This document shows, piece after piece, positions 39,532 through 48,130 of a stretch of 64,000 nucleotides of DNA (its first letter is position 1; each line of letters begins with the position of its first letter). Source of the DNA: Polyangiaceae bacterium. GTDB taxonomy: Bacteria; Myxococcota_A; Polyangia; Polyangiales; Polyangiaceae. The notes under the pieces are model-generated. The model was not told the origin of the DNA. It saw only the letters and a program-made list of their open reading frames with translations, and did not search any database. A program made the position numbers and the translations under genes. The stretch is taken from assembly GCA_019637265.1 (NCBI GenBank), contig JAHBVY010000001.1, positions 310,001 through 374,000 on the forward strand, in the 5' to 3' direction.

Positions 39532-41001
39532 TCACAGCTCGTGCGGCATCAGGTCGTGTGGTGAGCGGAAGTGCTGGTGCGCCGAGTAGGCGCCGAAGGA
39601 GCTCACGCGGCGCGCGTACAAGTCAGCATAAGTGTCTACTTGGAGGCCGAAGCTGCTCATCTCGTGGTGCTCCTTGAGCAGGGAGCCCCAGTAGGGGTGG
39701 AAGCTGACGTCGATGATCTGGCTGAGGCGGGTGTGCTCTTGGTCCAGGGCGCGCAGCTCCGAGCGCACGCGCTCGAGCGCCCGCTTCACCCGCCTGACAT
39801 CGTCATCCGGCGCGCGCTCCTTGCTGAGCTCCTTGAAGCGCGCCTGGTAGAAGCGGAGCTCGTCCTCCAGCTGGTCGCGGGTGACGGCGAGATCGCGTTG
39901 GCGCGCCATTTCCCCGAGGCAAGACTCCAGCGCCGCGACCTCTTGGTCGAGCTCCTGGATGATCATCGCCGTGCGCCAGGAGCTCTCCTTCTTGCTGCGC
40001 AGGATGTCACCGTAGATGTGATCCCCCACGTAGAGCACGCGCGGGCCGATGGCGCGCACCAGGCGCTCGAACTGATGCAGGCTGCCGCCCTCGTAGATTT
40101 GGCAGCGCTCGGCCTGGCCATTGCGCGCCTCCTTGGCGGCGGACAGCCGCTTCAGCGGGCGACCCTCACGGAACCACCTCGGCTTCTCCGCGCTCACCAC
40201 CACCACGTCGAAGAAATGGCGCCAGCTCGGGTACTCGGCGCTGGCGCCGTCGAGCAGGTAGCTCATCACCGCCTGGGTGTAGCTGAGCGGTGAGTTGGTG
40301 AGGACGAACAGCTTCTTGCCGGCGGACCGCAGTTTGTGGAGCGTTTTTGCGAGGCCCGGGTCGCGGTCGAGGTACTTCGGCAGGTCTCGAGTGATCGCGG
40401 TGTACACGGAGCCGTCGCGGTGCGCCTCGTCGATGGACTCGCGGATGTCCTCGAACAGCTTGCCGTAGTCGACCGAGTCGCCGCTCCGCTCCAGCGCGTC
40501 GACCGCCACGGAGTAGAGCGTCACCTCACACATCGCGAACAGCGTGTCGATGAAGTGGTAGCGCGGCGTGGTCGGGCGGATTTTACGGTCGTGGTAGAGG
40601 CGCTCGAGCAGCTCGGGGGGCAGGCTCTTCAGGCCGTGGTAACCTCGGAAGACCGACTTGTAGCGGTCCATCTTCAGCACGTGGCCGAAGCGCTTGTCGA
40701 TGAGCAGGCCGCGGATGGGGAAGCGGGTGTCGTAGTGGACCTGGCGGAGGTACTCCGGGTAGCCCTTGGCGAGCAGCCGCGTGAGGCTGAGCTCGATGCT
40801 CAGCATGTCCATCGCGCGCTGGTGGTAGATGGCGAGCGTGTAGTCCATGTCGAACCCCACCCACTCGATGCCCGCCATCGCGAGGTTCCGGTTGACGAAC
40901 ACACGGTCGGCGCGCGGGATGCGCACGTCGCGCGTCGGCTCGGCGAGCCCAGGCAGCGGCAAGAGCAGCTGGGTGGGCTCGACGTGGGGGTCGGATCTCA
41001 C
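39532..41001 (-). CDS. HAD-IG family 5'-nucleotidase
   Basis: The 489-residue cytoplasmic hydrolase belongs to the HAD superfamily. The nucleophile motif is WVGFDMDYTLAIY (Asp51 and Asp53), motif II is in VLTNSPLSYTQAVM, and motif III/IV is VLYVGDHIYGDILRSKK. It matches the HAD-IG (cytosolic 5'-nucleotidase II-like) subfamily of about 450-500 residues found in myxobacteria and eukaryotes, which hydrolyse IMP/GMP-type nucleotides. The large helical C-terminal segment (about 370-470) is typical. The start is GTG 41001. It is preceded by a repeat-rich spacer. Confidence 0.9.
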   Translation of the reverse strand: MRSDPHVEPTQLLLPLPGLAEPTRDVRIPRADRVFVNRNLAMAGIEWVGFDMDYTLAIYHQRAMDMLSIELSLTRLLAKGYPEYLRQVHYDTRFPIRGLLIDKRFGHVLKMDRYKSVFRGYHGLKSLPPELLERLYHDRKIRPTTPRYHFIDTLFAMCEVTLYSVAVDALERSGDSVDYGKLFEDIRESIDEAHRDGSVYTAITRDLPKYLDRDPGLAKTLHKLRSAGKKLFVLTNSPLSYTQAVMSYLLDGASAEYPSWRHFFDVVVVSAEKPRWFREGRPLKRLSAAKEARNGQAERCQIYEGGSLHQFERLVRAIGPRVLYVGDHIYGDILRSKKESSWRTAMIIQELDQEVAALESCLGEMARQRDLAVTRDQLEDELRFYQARFKELSKERAPDDDVRRVKRALERVRSELRALDQEHTRLSQIIDVSFHPYWGSLLKEHHEMSSFGLQVDTYADLYARRVSSFGAYSAHQHFRSPHDLMPHEL

Positions 41002-41133
41002 CGCACCGTTTTAGTGGCCTCGCTCGGGAACTGCCAAATAGGTTTTGCGGTGGCCATGCGTCGGGCGTGCCGTGTCGCGCCCCCGGTTCAGCGCTGTGCC
41101 AAGCCCCAACCTGCTCGCCCAACGTGATCGAGA

Positions 41134-41158
41134 GGGCGGGTTTGAAACCCGCCCCTAC
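41134..41158 (+). repeat. Hairpin spacer repeat, copy 2 (tandem with copy 3)
   Basis: Arms GGGCGGGTTT/AAACCCGCCC around G, followed by CTACAG, and preceded by AACGTGATCGAGA. It has the same sequence as the element at 27218. Confidence 0.95.
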
Positions 41159-41190
41159 AGCGATCTGCCAAGCCCCTAACGTGATCGAGA

Positions 41191-41214
41191 GGGCGGGTTG
41201 AAACCCGCCCCTAC
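41191..41214 (+). repeat. Hairpin spacer repeat, copy 3 (one T shorter)
   Basis: Same arms as copy 2 minus one T, in an imperfect tandem of about 57 bp that also repeats AACGTGATCGAGA and CTACAGCG. It is located between the HAD nucleotidase and the VWA lipoprotein genes. Confidence 0.95.
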
Positions 41215-41390
41215 AGCGCGATCGAAACGGGGAGGAGGCGAGGCGGCCCACAGTCCGCAACCTCCAAGGATGACGCGCGAATGCGCAGTGAGACGCCTTC
41301 GTCGAGGAGCGGCCCACGGTCCGTATTTCCCGCGTGAGGACGCGAGCTTTGGGGACGTGCGCCGGTTGCAGGTTGTGGTTTAATGGGGGC

Positions 41391-42839
41391 ATGGGATGGA
41401 CTCATGGGGGCTTGGCGCTTGCTTGTGTGGTGGCTCTCGGCGTGGCGTGCAGCGCCTCACCGGATTCGGGTGGCAAGGTCAGCGGTGGTAACGGCGGCAC
41501 CGCCGGGGTGGGGAACAACGGGGGCACGGCGGGCCAAGGTGGCACCGGCGGGTTTGGCGGCAGCGGCGCCTTCGGTGGCACCGGCGGCACCTTCGTGGAC
41601 GCGGGGGGCGGCAGCGGTGGCTTCGATCCGGACGCTGACTCCTGCGCCGGCGAGCTCACTCAGGGTGAGCGGCGGCCGCTCGACATGTACGTGATGCTCG
41701 ACGTGTCGGGCTCCATGTTGGCGGACGCGGCGCCGGGCGTGAGCAAGTGGAGCGCGGTGCGCTCGGCGCTGCAGGGCTTCGTGAACAGCCCTGAGAGCGC
41801 GGGCTTGGGGGTGGGGATCCAATACTTCCCGTTGCTCGCGGCGGGCTCGTCCTGGAACTGCACCAGCCCCTCACAGTGCGCGGGCGGCACCTGCCTGCTG
41901 CGCGCGTGCACGGACGGCTTCCCCAACATCGTCCCCTGCAACACGAGCTTCGACTGCTTCCTCGGGAGCTGCATCGATCTGGGGCAGTGCCAAGGTGTTC
42001 CTGACAGCGTCTGCGCTCCGATCGGGAGCACCGCTTGCGGCGCGGGCGTCGCCTGCGTCCCGCTCACCAGCAGCTTCTGCACCAACTCGGACTCCTGCCT
42101 GGTCGGCGACTACCAGACGCCCGCGGTGCCGATCGCCGCGCTGCCCGGCAACGCCGCGGCGCTGGTGAGCTCGCTCAACGCGCAGACGCCGCGCGGCGCG
42201 ACGCCCACGGGGCCGGCGCTGCAGGGCGCCATCCAGCAAGCGCGGAGCTGGGCCAGCTCGAACCCGGGGCACCAGGTGGTGACGGTCCTAGTGACTGACG
42301 GTAGCCCCACCAGCTGCAACCCCACCGCGATCGGCCCCATCGCGCAGCTGGCCGGGGTGGCGCTGGCGGGCACCCCCTCGGTGCAAACCTTCGTGATCGG
42401 CGTGTTCGAGACGGGGGACGCGACGGGGCGCAGCAACGCCAACGCCATCGCCAACGCGGGTGGCACGGGCGCCGCCTTCGTGGTGGACGCGGCTTCGAGC
42501 ACGCTGGGTCAGCAGTTCGCTCAGGCGCTGGAGGACATCCGTGGTCAGGCCCTGAGCTGCAGCTACAGCATCCCGGAGCCCACGGAGGGCACCCTGGATT
42601 ACGGCCGGGTGAACGTGGAGTTCCGCGACGGGGGCAACACCACCACCGTGCCTTACGTGGGGGACGCGGCGAGCTGCGACGCCACCCTCGGCGGCTGGTA
42701 CTACGACGTGGACCCGAGCCAGGGCACCCCGACGGACATCATCATGTGCCCCACCACCTGCGAGGCGTTCCAGGCGGCGGAGGGCGGCGCCACGGTGGAT
42801 GTGCGCCTCGGGTGCAAGCGCGAGGACATCCCGAAGTAG
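41391..42839 (+). CDS. VWA-domain lipoprotein with Gly-rich leader and Cys-rich insert
   Basis: The 482-residue product has a lipoprotein signal (LACVVALGVAC, Cys20). A Gly/Thr-rich spacer (about 27-78; GGNGGTAGVGNNGGTAGQGGTGG style) typical of Polyangia surface proteins follows, then a von Willebrand factor A domain with an intact metal site (Asp104, Ser106, Ser108 in MLDVSGSM) and a later VTVLVTDGSPTSC. A Cys-rich insert (about 163-250) splits the early part of the fold. It should be an outer-surface adhesin or binding protein. ATG 41391 is the start. No operon partner is near. Confidence 0.85.
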   Translation: MGWTHGGLALACVVALGVACSASPDSGGKVSGGNGGTAGVGNNGGTAGQGGTGGFGGSGAFGGTGGTFVDAGGGSGGFDPDADSCAGELTQGERRPLDMYVMLDVSGSMLADAAPGVSKWSAVRSALQGFVNSPESAGLGVGIQYFPLLAAGSSWNCTSPSQCAGGTCLLRACTDGFPNIVPCNTSFDCFLGSCIDLGQCQGVPDSVCAPIGSTACGAGVACVPLTSSFCTNSDSCLVGDYQTPAVPIAALPGNAAALVSSLNAQTPRGATPTGPALQGAIQQARSWASSNPGHQVVTVLVTDGSPTSCNPTAIGPIAQLAGVALAGTPSVQTFVIGVFETGDATGRSNANAIANAGGTGAAFVVDAASSTLGQQFAQALEDIRGQALSCSYSIPEPTEGTLDYGRVNVEFRDGGNTTTVPYVGDAASCDATLGGWYYDVDPSQGTPTDIIMCPTTCEAFQAAEGGATVDVRLGCKREDIPK

Positions 42840-42964
42840 CGCACCGCGCTTCAGCTATCAGGCCGAGCCCTGCGTAGGGCTGACGGAGACATCAGCTCCC
42901 TTGATGGGTGATGGTCAGCCCCCCGGACGGGAACGTCAGGTCTTTGGACGGCGACGTGGGCCGC
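42840..42964. other. Spacer with clustered TCAG/CTGA motifs
   Basis: The short convergent spacer contains at least six TCAG or CTGA/CTGACGG words within 100 bases (for example ATCAGG, GCTGACGG, ACATCAGC, GGTCAGCC, CGTCAGG). No gene is present. Confidence 0.4.
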
Positions 42965-43363
42965 TCAGCGGATCAGGCGCTCGAGCTCGTCAGGCGCGAT
43001 GCCTAGAGCGACGGCGGTGGTGGTGAGCTGTTGCAGCTCGGCGGGCTCCAGCCCGTCCGCCCGCGCGACGTCCACGGCCAGCGCCAGCGCGATGCGCCGC
43101 GCGTCGATGTCCGGCAGCTCGTCGCAGGCGGCGGCCAGGCGCTTGGCGCGGCCCTGAGCCTCGAGCTGCATCGCGGCTCGCAGCATGTGCCCGCTCAGCG
43201 CCTCCCCGCTCAGCCGCTGATCGCTCAAGCTCTCGATCACGTCACGGAAGTTCGCCTGCTCTTGTTCGCTGAACTCACCATCGGCGAAGGCCGCCAGGAA
43301 CATGATCTCGATCAAGGCGCCGAGCTGAGAGTCCGTGAGGTGATCGGTGCTGTAGAGCGACAT
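42965..43363 (-). CDS. TerB-like tellurite-resistance-family protein
   Basis: The 132-residue all-helical protein resembles TerB/DUF533-type domains: LIEIMFLAAFADGEFSEQEQANFRDVIESL near the N terminus and IALALAVDVARADGLEPAELQQLTTTAVALGIAPDELERLI near the C terminus. Both halves share the acidic-Gly 'ADGxxxxxE' motif, which is thought to bind calcium or another metal. Such proteins occur in stress and membrane-associated complexes; no other ter genes are nearby, so tellurite resistance should not be assumed. ATG 43363 starts MSLYSTDHLTD. Confidence 0.82.
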   Translation of the reverse strand: MSLYSTDHLTDSQLGALIEIMFLAAFADGEFSEQEQANFRDVIESLSDQRLSGEALSGHMLRAAMQLEAQGRAKRLAAACDELPDIDARRIALALAVDVARADGLEPAELQQLTTTAVALGIAPDELERLIR

Positions 43364-43471
43364 GGCGCGCGGAGTCTAGACCTTCGCACCGAAGCGCGCC
43401 GCCTCGAAGTGTCTGACGCGGTCACGGGAGCCGGGTCCGAGGTGCAGGACCAGGGCGATCTCGTAGGATTG

Positions 43472-43489
43472 GGGTTAGACGGCACCGCG
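43472..43489 (+). repeat. Dispersed spacer 18-mer, 17/18 match
   Basis: GGGGTTAGACGGCACCGC, one base off the consensus (A for G at position 7), in the spacer between the TerB-like and acyl-CoA dehydrogenase genes. Confidence 0.85.
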
Positions 43490-43571
43490 ATCGAGCGCGC
43501 CGAAGCACTCTGGCGCGCTGAGCGCACTGAAGTGCCTCGAGCGCGGGGTAGCCGAGCGGCGCCCCACGGTG

Positions 43572-44714
43572 TCACAGGTGCGCGGTGAAGCTCGGGAGCG
43601 ACGCGAAGCGCTGGGTGTGGAACGTCTCGTCGCCGAACAGCGTCACCAGGCTGTGCATCCGCTTGAAGTAGAGCCCGATGTCGTGCTCGTCCGTCACCCC
43701 GATGCCGCCGTGGAGCTGGGTGCCCTGGCGCACCACGAAGCCGCCGCTCAGCGTGAGCTGGCACTTGGCGGCGCTCACCGCGCGCATGCGCTCCTCCGGG
43801 CGCTCGTCATCGGCGGCGATCATCGCGGCGATGGCGCTGCTCTTGGCGAGCTCCGTCTCCACGAACAAATCCACCGCGCGGTGCTGGAGCGCCTGGAAGG
43901 TGCCGATCTTCACGCCGAACTGGGCGCGATCGCACAGGTAGTCGCGCGTCATCGCGAGCACCGCCTGCATGATGCCGGAGCCCTCGGCGCAGGCCGCGGC
44001 CGCGCCGTAGTCGAGCACCCGCGTGAGGATCGGCGCGGCGGCGCCGGCCTCACCCAAGAGCTCCCCCGGCGCGTCAGCCAAGCTCACCATCGCGGCCTTG
44101 TGGCCATCCATGCAGTCGACGCGCGTCACCGTGACGCCCGGCGCCTTGGGATCCACCAAGAACAGCGAGACGCCGCTCGCGTCGCGCGGATCGCCTGCGG
44201 TGCGCGCGCTCACGATCAAGCGGCTCGCGCCGTGGCCTGCCAGCACCCAGCGCTTCTCCCCCGTGAGGCGGTAGCCGTCGCCTCGCTGGGTGGCTCGCGT
44301 CTCGATGTCGCTCGGCGCGCCGCGACCTTGCGCCTCCGCGTAGGCGAGCGCCCACACCTCCTCGCCCGCGAGCAGCGGCGGGAGGAGCTCGGCGGCGCGC
44401 TCCGGCGCTGCCGCGAAGCGCACAGCCAAACCCCCGAGCACGATCGAAGCAAGGTAAGGCTCCGGTACCAGGGTCATGCCGAGCTGCTCCAAGATCAGCG
44501 CAGTGTCCGTGAAGCTGCCGCCCAGGCCGCCGTACTCCTCCGGGAACATCACCCCGAGCCACCCGAGCTCGCCCATCTGTGCCAGCGTCCGAGGCTCCCA
44601 CCCGAGCTCGGTCTCCCGCAGCTGACGCAGGCGAGTGACGGGCGACTCCTTCTTGCAGAAGTCCGCTACGGTGCGCACCAAGAGCCGCTGATCGTCGCTT
44701 AGTTCAAAGTCCAT
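43572..44714 (-). CDS. Acyl-CoA dehydrogenase, second subunit of a pair
   Basis: The 380-residue flavoprotein has the FAD-dependent acyl-CoA dehydrogenase fold: GWLGVMFPEEYGGLGGSFTDTALILEQLG near the N terminus, a flavin/substrate middle domain (GYRLTGEKRWVLAGHGASRLIVSARTA) and a C-terminal helical domain (FGVKIGTFQALQHRAVDLFVETE). It lies 12 bases after its larger neighbour and differs in the C-terminal part (HDIGLYFKRMHSLVTLFGDETFHTQRF), where the typical IYxGTxEIQ motif is missing. This is the pattern of alpha2beta2 heteromeric enzymes in which one subunit supplies the catalytic Glu. Substrate unknown. Confidence 0.88.
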   Translation of the reverse strand: MDFELSDDQRLLVRTVADFCKKESPVTRLRQLRETELGWEPRTLAQMGELGWLGVMFPEEYGGLGGSFTDTALILEQLGMTLVPEPYLASIVLGGLAVRFAAAPERAAELLPPLLAGEEVWALAYAEAQGRGAPSDIETRATQRGDGYRLTGEKRWVLAGHGASRLIVSARTAGDPRDASGVSLFLVDPKAPGVTVTRVDCMDGHKAAMVSLADAPGELLGEAGAAAPILTRVLDYGAAAACAEGSGIMQAVLAMTRDYLCDRAQFGVKIGTFQALQHRAVDLFVETELAKSSAIAAMIAADDERPEERMRAVSAAKCQLTLSGGFVVRQGTQLHGGIGVTDEHDIGLYFKRMHSLVTLFGDETFHTQRFASLPSFTAHL

Positions 44715-44726
44715 GGCCTTCTCCGA

Positions 44727-45911
44727 TCACGCGCTGGGGAGCCCCAAGATGAGTTTCGCGATGATGTTCTTTTGGATCTCGTTCGAGCCGGCGTAGATGG
44801 TCGCGGCGCGCACGTAGTTGAAGATGCTGGGCGCCGACTCGGCGCGCGGCGGCACCACGCCTTCGGCGTTGAACCAGCTGAGCCCATCGTGGCCTATCAC
44901 CTCCATCAGGAGGTCGATGCTCTCCTGCTGCAGCTCGGTGCCGCGCAGCTTCAAAATAGAGCTCTCCGCGCCTGGCGCGTGGCCGAGCTGGGCGCTGGCG
45001 AGCGCGCGCAGCACCGTGACGCGCAGCGCCTCGAGCTTGATCTCGGTCTTGGCGAGCTTGGCGCGGAAGGCGGGGTCCTCCAGCAGCGGCGCGCCATTCA
45101 CCTGGATCTCCGCCGCGAGGCGCTTGGCGCGGAGCAGGGTGCGCGCCGAGATGCCGACGCCCGCCACCAGCGTCCGCTCGTGCCCGAGCAGCGCCTTCGC
45201 GTACGTCCAGCCCATGTTCTCCTGGCCGATCAGGTTCTCCTTCGGCACCCGCACGGCGTCGAACCAGGTCTCACAGAACGCCGGGGTGCCGCCGGTGGTG
45301 AGGAAGGGCTTCACCGTGATCCCCGGCGTCTTCATATCCACCAGGAAAAAGCTGATGCCTGCCTGCTGCTTCACGTCCTGGTTGGTGCGCGCCAGCACGA
45401 AGATCCAGTCGGCGTACTGCGCGTAGGTGGTCCAGGTCTTCTGGCCCGTGAGCAGGTAGTCGCCGTCCGCTTGCTTGTCGGCGCGGGTGGTGAGCGAGGC
45501 CAGGTCGCTGCCGGCGCCGGGCTCCGAGTAGCCCTGACACCACACCTCCTCACCGCTCAAGATCTTGGGGAGGAAGCGCTGCTGCTGCTCGGCGCTCCCG
45601 AACTGCATGATCAGCGGCCCCACCATCGCGAGCCCGAACGGCGACAGCTGGGGCGTGCCCATCAGTTCGAGCTCCTGACTGAAGATGTAGCGCTGGGTCG
45701 CGTCCCAGCCCGGGCCGCCGTGCTCCTTCGGCCAGTGCGGCGCGACCCAGCCCTTGGCGGCCAAGATCTGGTGCCAGGTCATCACCTCCTCATGGGAGAA
45801 GGCGGCGTCGTGCTCCGCCTTGATGGCGAGCTCGGGCGGGAGCGCTTCGCGGAGCCAGCTTCGCACCTCGGCGCGGAACGCCTCCTGCTCGGGGCTGAAC
45901 GACATGTCCAT
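44727..45911 (-). CDS. Acyl-CoA dehydrogenase, first subunit of a pair
   Basis: The 394-residue flavoenzyme has WVAPHWPKEHGGPGWDATQRYIFSQEL, the flavin-region motif WCQGYSEPGAGSDLASLTTRA and the C-terminal FNYVRAATIYAGSNEIQKNIIAKLILGLPS. This last stretch is the usual RxxxIYxGSxEIxxN signature. It probably works as a heteromer with the product of the next gene. Long-chain, branched or steroid side-chain CoA esters are typical substrates of such pairs, but nothing here selects one. ATG 45911 has GGAG upstream (GAGGAGG before the start). A degenerate hairpin-repeat scrap lies upstream near 46014. Confidence 0.9.
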   Translation of the reverse strand: MDMSFSPEQEAFRAEVRSWLREALPPELAIKAEHDAAFSHEEVMTWHQILAAKGWVAPHWPKEHGGPGWDATQRYIFSQELELMGTPQLSPFGLAMVGPLIMQFGSAEQQQRFLPKILSGEEVWCQGYSEPGAGSDLASLTTRADKQADGDYLLTGQKTWTTYAQYADWIFVLARTNQDVKQQAGISFFLVDMKTPGITVKPFLTTGGTPAFCETWFDAVRVPKENLIGQENMGWTYAKALLGHERTLVAGVGISARTLLRAKRLAAEIQVNGAPLLEDPAFRAKLAKTEIKLEALRVTVLRALASAQLGHAPGAESSILKLRGTELQQESIDLLMEVIGHDGLSWFNAEGVVPPRAESAPSIFNYVRAATIYAGSNEIQKNIIAKLILGLPSA

Positions 45912-46097
45912 GGGAGTCCTCCTGGTGAGCGCCGTCAGGGCGCCCGAATCGTGGCGCGCACGCTATCACAGCTCATCCCGGCGGTGCCGGGCGATGGCGC
46001 TGCCTCAAGTGCGGGCGGGTTTGAAGCTTGTCCATGGCAGGTGATGCCGCATCGATGGCTCGACAGGGGCAAGGCCTGGGTGTAGAGCCCCCGCCCC

Positions 46098-47201
46098 ATG
46101 GGCTTCTCTTGCGGCATCGTCGGCCTCCCCAACGTGGGGAAGAGCACGCTGTTCAACTCGCTCTCATCCGCCAAGGCCGAGGCTGCAAACTACGCGTTTT
46201 GCACCATCGAGCCCAACGTCGGCGTGGTGAGCGTGCCGGACTCGCGGCTGGCCCAGCTGAGCCGCATCTACAAGACGCAGCGCGAGGTGCCCGCCACCAT
46301 CCAGTTCGTGGACATCGCGGGCCTGGTGCGCGGCGCCTCCAAGGGGGAGGGCCTCGGCAACCAGTTCCTCTCCCACATCCGCGAGGTGGACGCCGTGGCG
46401 CACGTCGTCCGCTGCTTCGAGGACGAGAACGTGCTCCACGTGGAGAACAAGATCGACCCGGTGAGTGACGTCATGACCATCCACACCGAGCTCGCGCTGA
46501 AAGATCTCGACACCGTGAACAAGCGCCTCGACCGCGCGCGGCGGCAGTCGAAGGGCGGGGACGCGGTGGAGCGGGCGGCTATTTCCGTGTGTGAAGGGCT
46601 GGCGGCGCACCTCGACGCGGGGCGCCCGGCGCGCACCTTCCAGGCGGAGGGCGACACGGAGCGGAAGATCGTGCGCGAGCTCCAGCTCTTGACGGACAAG
46701 CCCGTTTTCTACGTGGGAAATGTGGACGAGTCCTCGCTCGCCGATTTAGACAGCAACACGCACCTTCGCGCGCTGCGTGAGCACGCCGCGAGGGAGGGCG
46801 CCCAGGTGATCCCGATCTGCGCCGCGCTGGAGGAGCAAATCGCCGAGCTGGATCCCGCCGATCGCCCCGAGTTCCTCGCCAGCGTGGGGCTCAGCGAGCC
46901 GGGCCTGAACCAGGTGATCCGCACGGGCTACGAGCTGCTCGGCCTGCTCACCTACATCACCGCCGGCGAGAAGGAGTGCCGCGCCTGGACGGTGCAGAAG
47001 GGCGCCACCGCGCCCGAGGCCGCCGGCGTGATCCACTCGGATTTTCAGCGCGGCTTCATCAAGGCCGAGGTGATCTGGTGGGAGGACTTGGTCGCCCTCG
47101 GCTCGGAGGCCAAGTGCCGTGAGGCAGGCAAGCTGAGCATCGAGGGGAAGGAGTACGTCGTGCGTGACGGCGACGTGATCCACTTCCGCTTCAACGTGTG
47201 A
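46098..47201 (+). CDS. ychF: Redox-regulated ATPase YchF (OBG-family)
   Basis: This 367-residue cytoplasmic TRAFAC nucleotidase usually binds ATP rather than GTP. P-loop GLPNVGKST (8-16), switch regions FCTIEPNVGVV and FVDIAGLVRGASKGEGLGNQFLSHIREVDAVAHVVRCF, a helical insertion, the base-recognition motif NVDE (replacing NKxD, as in YchF), and a C-terminal TGS domain (AWTVQKGATAPEAAGVIHSDFQRGFIKAEVIWWEDLVALGSEAKCREAGKLSIEGKEYVVRDGDVIHFRFNV) are all intact. It associates with ribosomes and is redox-responsive in other bacteria. ATG 46098 is the expected start. Confidence 0.97.
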   Translation: MGFSCGIVGLPNVGKSTLFNSLSSAKAEAANYAFCTIEPNVGVVSVPDSRLAQLSRIYKTQREVPATIQFVDIAGLVRGASKGEGLGNQFLSHIREVDAVAHVVRCFEDENVLHVENKIDPVSDVMTIHTELALKDLDTVNKRLDRARRQSKGGDAVERAAISVCEGLAAHLDAGRPARTFQAEGDTERKIVRELQLLTDKPVFYVGNVDESSLADLDSNTHLRALREHAAREGAQVIPICAALEEQIAELDPADRPEFLASVGLSEPGLNQVIRTGYELLGLLTYITAGEKECRAWTVQKGATAPEAAGVIHSDFQRGFIKAEVIWWEDLVALGSEAKCREAGKLSIEGKEYVVRDGDVIHFRFNV

Positions 47202-47430
47202 AGCGCCGCGTCGGAGCATCAACTGAGCTGACTGTCAGGACTGAAGTCAGTTGAACTAACTTATATCGGCCAAGCTGCTAGTCAGCCGTGCTGTCATCGC
47301 GGCACCACCCCGGGGGAAGGGCAGGGGGTTCGGGTGCGCTCACCGGAGCCTGCGCTGCCACGAAGGCGGCTTCGTCCCATGGGCGCCCGCGCCTCACGGC
47401 GCCTTGGCCCTTGAATCCTTGGCCCTTGAA
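47202..47430. other. Spacer with imperfect inverted repeat
   Basis: Convergent spacer, no gene. CTGACT (about 47228) and AGTCAG (about 47245) with flanking AACT/AGTT give an imperfect hairpin. Further on is a duplicated CTTGGCCCTTGAATC (about 47404-47430). Confidence 0.4.
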
Positions 47431-47922
47431 TCAGCGCGCGGTGTTAACGATGGGGTGGTGGTGCCCCACGGCTTCGTCGCCCACCGGCACCGGGCCGCCG
47501 AACGCGCCGAAGAAGCGCGCCGCCCACACCCCGATCATCAAGAAGATGACCACCACGTAGGCGAGGCCCACGCGGGTGATCCAACGCTCACGGCGCGGGT
47601 CGCGCGTGCTCATGGCGCTGGGCCACAACAGGAGCCAGCTGCCGTACACCAGCGCGATGACGTAGAACGGCGTCACCAGCGGGAACAAAGGGTGCAGCGC
47701 GAAGGCGCCCACCCAGTCGCCCGATAGCGCGGCGTAGGTGGCCCGCGTGAGGCCGCAGCCGGGGCACGGCGTACCCAAGAAGCGCGCCGAGGGGCACACC
47801 ACGGCGTCCGTCATCAGGCTCACGCCGAGCGGGAGCACCACCAAGAGCCAGATGAGCACCCGCGTAGCCACCGTGCGCCAAGCGGGCGTCACCTGGGTCG
47901 CGAGCGGTGGGTTCGCCTGCAT
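47431..47922 (-). CDS. DUF2752 family membrane protein
   Basis: The 163-residue protein has a short N-terminal tail, a helix (LIWLLVVLPLGVSLMTDAVV, about 24-43), the family signature CPGCGLTRATYAALSGDW (about 53-70) and two further helices (about 85-103 and 118-138). The CPxCGLTRA motif defines DUF2752; its two Cys probably face the membrane interface. Function is unknown in all members I know of. The C-terminal tail is His-rich (VGHHHPIV). ATG 47922. Confidence 0.87.
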   Translation of the reverse strand: MQANPPLATQVTPAWRTVATRVLIWLLVVLPLGVSLMTDAVVCPSARFLGTPCPGCGLTRATYAALSGDWVGAFALHPLFPLVTPFYVIALVYGSWLLLWPSAMSTRDPRRERWITRVGLAYVVVIFLMIGVWAARFFGAFGGPVPVGDEAVGHHHPIVNTAR

Positions 47923-48003
47923 GCGAGGCTTGCTCTAGCGCCGAGGGGCGGCGCTGTCACGGGCGGCGCTCGGAGCGCCGCTGCGCATGTCAATCAGCAG
48001 ATA

Positions 48004-48022
48004 ACCTGACGATACGTCAGGT
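48004..48022. repeat. 19-bp inverted repeat ACCTGACG-ATA-CGTCAGGT
   Basis: Perfect 8-bp arms are centred on ATA. The short arms and central AT bases resemble an operator rather than a terminator. It lies in the spacer between the DUF2752 gene start and the zinc-ribbon gene terminator, so it could be an operator of the DUF2752 gene (minus strand, 82 bases upstream). Confidence 0.6.
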
Positions 48023-48060
48023 GCAGGCGGTGTTGTCACCGACGGTGCTCCGTACGGGGC

Positions 48061-48098
48061 AAAAACGCGCGCGGCGGGAGGTGAGGCCTCCCGCCGCG
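48061..48098 (-). terminator. Rho-independent-type terminator for the zinc-ribbon gene
   Basis: Twelve-base arms (48070-48081 and 48087-48098; core GCGGCGGGAGG/CCTCCCGCCGC) are followed on the minus strand by four bases and five T (plus-strand A at 48061-48065). It lies 33 bases beyond the gene at 48131. Confidence 0.8.
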
Positions 48099-48130
48099 GA
48101 ACGGCGCTGACGAACGGTCGTTCGCTGCCG

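Noticed and set aside
41334-41390. Extra N-terminal codons for the VWA lipoprotein
   Set aside because: They precede a perfect lipoprotein signal starting at ATG 41391 and overlap the spacer.
42965-43363. Tellurite-resistance operon
   Set aside because: Only one TerB-like gene is present; no terA, terC, terD or terE neighbours were seen.
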